A stretch of DNA of 64,000 nt from Syntrophomonas sp. (GTDB lineage Bacteria > Bacillota > Syntrophomonadia > Syntrophomonadales > Syntrophomonadaceae): the NCBI GenBank assembly GCA_016841245.1, contig JAENZN010000012.1, positions 1-64,000 on the forward strand, read 5' to 3'. Below the pieces are notes generated by a model. The model was not told the origin of the DNA. It worked only from the letters and a program-made list of their open reading frames with translations, and did no database searches. Within the stretch, counting starts at the first letter, position 1. Each line of letters opens with the position of its first letter. Below, piece by piece: positions 61,369 through 64,000 of this stretch. The translations under genes and the position numbers were made by a program.

Positions 61369-62310
61369 ATGAGTTTTTCCAATGATGTACGTAATGAATT
61401 GGCACGAGAGATGGGTGAAAAAGACTGCTGTCAAAAAGCGGAGCTTTCAGCATTATTTATGAGCAGCGGCAAGTTGTCCTTAAAAGAGGAAAAATACAGT
61501 CTAAGCCTCACCTTAGACAATGCAGCTACTGCCAGGAAAGCCTTTAAGATGTTCAAAAATGTTTATGGACTGCAATCTACAGTAAACGTAGCAACCAGAA
61601 GATTTTTCCGCAAAAATCGTTATTATATGGTTAGTGCAGAGATGAGCGCGGATGAATTCCGAGTCCTGGAGGATATCATTAATGTAAACAAGCAGGGTGG
61701 AATAAGTAAAAGGATCAACTGGGCACTATTAGGAAAATCCTGCTGTAAAAGAGCCTATCTGCGAGGATTATTTTTGAGCCGGGGATTTATTAACCGCCCG
61801 GAAGGCAGCTACCATCTAGAAATTATTTGTAATGATAGTAAGATGGCGGGAGATATCAAAAAGCTTATGGGTTTATATGATCTCCCGGCGGGCCTGGTGG
61901 AGAGAAAGACCAATCTGGTCATCTATCTCAAAGAAGGCGAAAAAATAGTAGATTTCCTGCGTCTGGTGGGAGCCAACAAAGCTCTCTTGGACTTTGAAAA
62001 TGTTCGAATTTTGAAATCCGTACGCAACAATGTTAACCGGCAGGTGAATTGCGAAACGGCTAATCTGGCTAAAACGGTAGATGCGTCACTGCGGCAGGTA
62101 GATTTAATTAAACAGTATATAGAAAACAATGGTTGGGATAGCTTTCCCAGTAATATGCGAGAACTAGCCATACTAAGAGTCGAATACCCGGATTATTCGT
62201 TAAAGGAACTGGGTGCTATGCTCGAACCTCCATTGAGTAAATCGGGTACAGCTTACCGGATGAGAAAACTCGAATCAATGATCGAACAAGCTGCCGGAGA
62301 GCAGCAATAA
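61369..62310 (+). CDS. whiA: DNA-binding protein WhiA
   Basis: This 313-residue protein has an N-terminal region (SFSNDVRNELAREM), two degenerate LAGLIDADG homing-endonuclease-like domains (AYLRGLFLSRGFINRPEGSYH region) and a C-terminal HTH (RELAILRVEYPDYSLKELGAML). WhiA affects chromosome segregation and division in Bacillus and sporulation in Streptomyces. It is part of the rapZ-yvcK-whiA unit, 24 bases after yvcK. Confidence 0.95.
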   Translation: MSFSNDVRNELAREMGEKDCCQKAELSALFMSSGKLSLKEEKYSLSLTLDNAATARKAFKMFKNVYGLQSTVNVATRRFFRKNRYYMVSAEMSADEFRVLEDIINVNKQGGISKRINWALLGKSCCKRAYLRGLFLSRGFINRPEGSYHLEIICNDSKMAGDIKKLMGLYDLPAGLVERKTNLVIYLKEGEKIVDFLRLVGANKALLDFENVRILKSVRNNVNRQVNCETANLAKTVDASLRQVDLIKQYIENNGWDSFPSNMRELAILRVEYPDYSLKELGAMLEPPLSKSGTAYRMRKLESMIEQAAGEQQ

Positions 62311-62384
62311 GCAGTAAAAGCAGGAACTTGTAATTTTATGACGAAATCTAAGGAATGGATAGTATTTGAAGCGGAGGGACCAAG

Positions 62385-63773
62385 ATGAGGCTGACACAGG
62401 ATGTTTTCCTGGAACAACAGCAGAAATTGATGATGACTCCTGAATTGCGTCAGGCCATTGCTATCCTGCAGATGTCTACCATTGAGTTGAGTGAGTATAT
62501 TGAGCAGGAACTTCAGGAAAATCCCTTCCTGGAAGTGAAAGAGCCTGAAGAAAGCCCTGAATCTGATAAAGTAGAGAGTGAACGCGAAAGCGATAATAAA
62601 ATAGAAGACATAGTGGAGTACTACAATGATAGAGATATAGAATATACTCCCACCAACCGGGAAGAAAGTCCATCCCTGGAAAATTTCCTTTCTAAAAGAC
62701 CTAGTCTTTATGAACATCTGGAATTCCAGCTTCATCTGAGCAGCAAAGAAGAAGACGATCTGGTTGTAGGCCATTACCTTATTGGAAGTATAGATAGAAC
62801 AGGATATCTATGTGTTGACTTGAAGGAAGTGTCATCAAATCTAAAGGTTCCAATGGAAAAAGTGGATGAAGTATTGAGTATGATTCAATCCTTCCATCCG
62901 CATGGGGTTGGAGCCCGGGATTTATCGGAGTGCTTGTTATTGCAGCTCAGGTATTATAATAAAGAAAATTCTATCGCCACCCGCATTATACAGCATCATA
63001 TGGAAGACCTGGCCAAGGCCAAGCTTAATAAAATAGCCCAGGCCTTATCTATACCGGTAAATAAGGTTCAGGACGTATGTGATCTTATACGCACCCTGGA
63101 CCCCAAGCCAGGACTCCAATACAGCAGCTACGATGAAGTTAAATATATCATGCCCGATGTCTTTGTTGAAAAAGTTGAGGGAGAATATGTAGTAATAGTT
63201 AATGATTTGAATTTTCCTCGCCTGATAGTAAATAATGTTTATAAACGGATATTACATCAAAATGATAATTTTTCCCAGGATGCCAAAAAATATCTGGAAG
63301 ATAAAATGGGTTCCGCTATATGGCTTATACGCAGTATAGAGCAAAGACGCATGACCCTTTACAAGGTGGCCCGCAGCATAGTAGACATTCAGACCGATTT
63401 TTTGGATAAGGGAGTAGAATATATGAAGCCTCTCAACCTGCGTAAAGTTGCGGAAGCTGTTGATGTTCATGAATCAACGGTCAGCAGGGCAACAACTAAC
63501 AAATATATTCAGACCCCCCAGGGTTTATTTGAGTTAAAATACTTCTTCAGCACAGGAGTTGATTCATATGGAAGCAGTAGTAAAGTGTCTTCCAAGAGTA
63601 TCAAACATATGGTAGAAGAGATTATTAACGCTGAAGATAGCAGCAAACCATTAAGTGATGAAGTCATATCCAAGTTATTAAAACAAAAAGGGATCAGGAT
63701 TTCCAGGAGAACAGTAGCTAAATATCGTCAGGAAATGGGGATCCCATCTACCATGGCTCGTAAAAGGTATTGA
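62385..63773 (+). CDS. rpoN: RNA polymerase sigma-54 factor
   Basis: RpoN of 462 residues. Region I starts with the Gln-rich helix (FLEQQQKLMMTPELRQAI, ENPFLE) that keeps the complex silent until an AAA+ activator acts. The acidic region II, the core-binding region III and the DNA-binding C-terminus with the RpoN box (ISRRTVAKYRQEMGIPST) are complete. It directs -24/-12 promoters. No sigma-54 activator gene is in this window. GCGGAGGG lies before the ATG. Confidence 0.96.
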   Translation: MRLTQDVFLEQQQKLMMTPELRQAIAILQMSTIELSEYIEQELQENPFLEVKEPEESPESDKVESERESDNKIEDIVEYYNDRDIEYTPTNREESPSLENFLSKRPSLYEHLEFQLHLSSKEEDDLVVGHYLIGSIDRTGYLCVDLKEVSSNLKVPMEKVDEVLSMIQSFHPHGVGARDLSECLLLQLRYYNKENSIATRIIQHHMEDLAKAKLNKIAQALSIPVNKVQDVCDLIRTLDPKPGLQYSSYDEVKYIMPDVFVEKVEGEYVVIVNDLNFPRLIVNNVYKRILHQNDNFSQDAKKYLEDKMGSAIWLIRSIEQRRMTLYKVARSIVDIQTDFLDKGVEYMKPLNLRKVAEAVDVHESTVSRATTNKYIQTPQGLFELKYFFSTGVDSYGSSSKVSSKSIKHMVEEIINAEDSSKPLSDEVISKLLKQKGIRISRRTVAKYRQEMGIPSTMARKRY

Positions 63774-63820
63774 AAATATTATTGAATAGTGGGAAAATAT
63801 CATAGTATTCGATGTCAACT

Positions 63821-63851
63821 GCTGCATCCATCTGGGAGGCAGCTTTTTCTT
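63821..63851 (+). terminator. Terminator after rpoN
   Basis: GCTGC (63821-63825) and TCC (63827-63829) pair with GGA (63835-63837) and GCAGC (63839-63843), followed by TTTTTCTT. Confidence 0.75.
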
Positions 63852-63880
63852 CCACCTCAATATTATCAATTAGGATTTCT

Positions 63881-64000
63881 TTGCATTTAACTGATTTTAC
63901 GGAATCACAGTTTAAGGAATGGATTAAGTTTATGAATTTTAGAACAAACCTGGAAAGTAATCGAAGCAGTAATTACTGGCTTGATTCCTCAATGCTTTTA
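63881..64000 (+). CDS. Possible 5' end of a gene cut by the window edge
   Basis: The frame from TTG 63881 stays open to the edge (40 codons, with LTDFTESQFKEWIKFMNF), and an ATG at 63931 is in the same frame behind AAGGAA. The sequence looks protein-like but I recognise no family, and no firm ribosome site decides the start. It may be the next gene. Confidence 0.3.
   Translation, partial: MHLTDFTESQFKEWIKFMNFRTNLESNRSSNYWLDSSMLL

Overview
The window reads as a chromosomal segment of an anaerobic Firmicute (class Clostridia). The gene content and several protein styles resemble Syntrophomonas and its relatives, but that is an inference from gene order and family membership and no search was run. 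Most real genes lie on the + strand. The backbone follows the long conserved Bacillus/Clostridia block: degS-degU, comFC, yvyF-flgM-flgN-flgK-flgL-yviE-fliW-csrA-fliD-flagellin-flaG-fliS-fliT-like, hpf, secA, prfB, ftsE-ftsX, ctp, minJ-like, uvrB-uvrA-uvrC, rapZ-yvcK-whiA, rpoN. No tRNA, rRNA or CRISPR array was seen.

Region by region. (1) 1-9.4 kb is an accessory export block: a TolC-family protein, a secreted S41 protease whose 3' end is overlapped by an IS200-like REP-associated transposase unit (3290-4223), and an RND efflux operon (lipoprotein adaptor, pump). The RND operon has a well-formed sigma-A promoter, a palindromic TetR-type operator and a TetR regulator downstream. (2) 9.4-15.9 kb holds small orphan genes, UDP-GlcNAc 2-epimerase, a decayed gene, a phosphohexomutase and the DegS/DegU-like two-component pair. 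(3) 16-32.3 kb is the late flagellar cluster, with FliW/CsrA/flagellin regulation visible in the flagellin leader, a secreted RCC1-propeller protein, an orphan MNT nucleotidyltransferase, and a minus-strand acidic-repeat protein that shares a divergent sigma-28 promoter region with flaG-fliS. (4) 32.3-46.7 kb carries a zinc-ribbon protein, hpf, secA, motAB, prfB with its programmed +1 frameshift, a split transketolase, ftsEX with an M23 hydrolase, a ctp protease and a MinJ-like PDZ membrane protein. (5) 46.8-54.9 kb carries a two-P-loop ATPase and uvrB, uvrA, uvrC. (6) 55-64 kb carries a holin-like membrane protein, tandem HAD phosphatases, a sugar-phosphate isomerase, a PHP phosphoesterase, rapZ-yvcK-whiA and rpoN.

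The most distinctive feature is a scatter of palindromic repeats of at least two families. Family A has a conserved core (GGGGACGGTTCT or its reverse complement) held between inverted stems whose sequence differs from copy to copy but remains self-complementary. Family B has roughly 29-bp arms beginning TGGGGTCAGGCAC. They sit at operon joints, often in inverted pairs. Copies of one family or the other bracket uvrA, the minJ-like gene and the transposase, and several supply the stop codon or last residues of the upstream protein.

Functionally the window joins motility (flagellar late genes, MotAB, CsrA/FliW control), envelope biogenesis and division (FtsEX/M23, MinJ-like, Ctp), nucleotide excision repair, protein export (SecA) and central regulation (RapZ/YvcK/WhiA, sigma-54).
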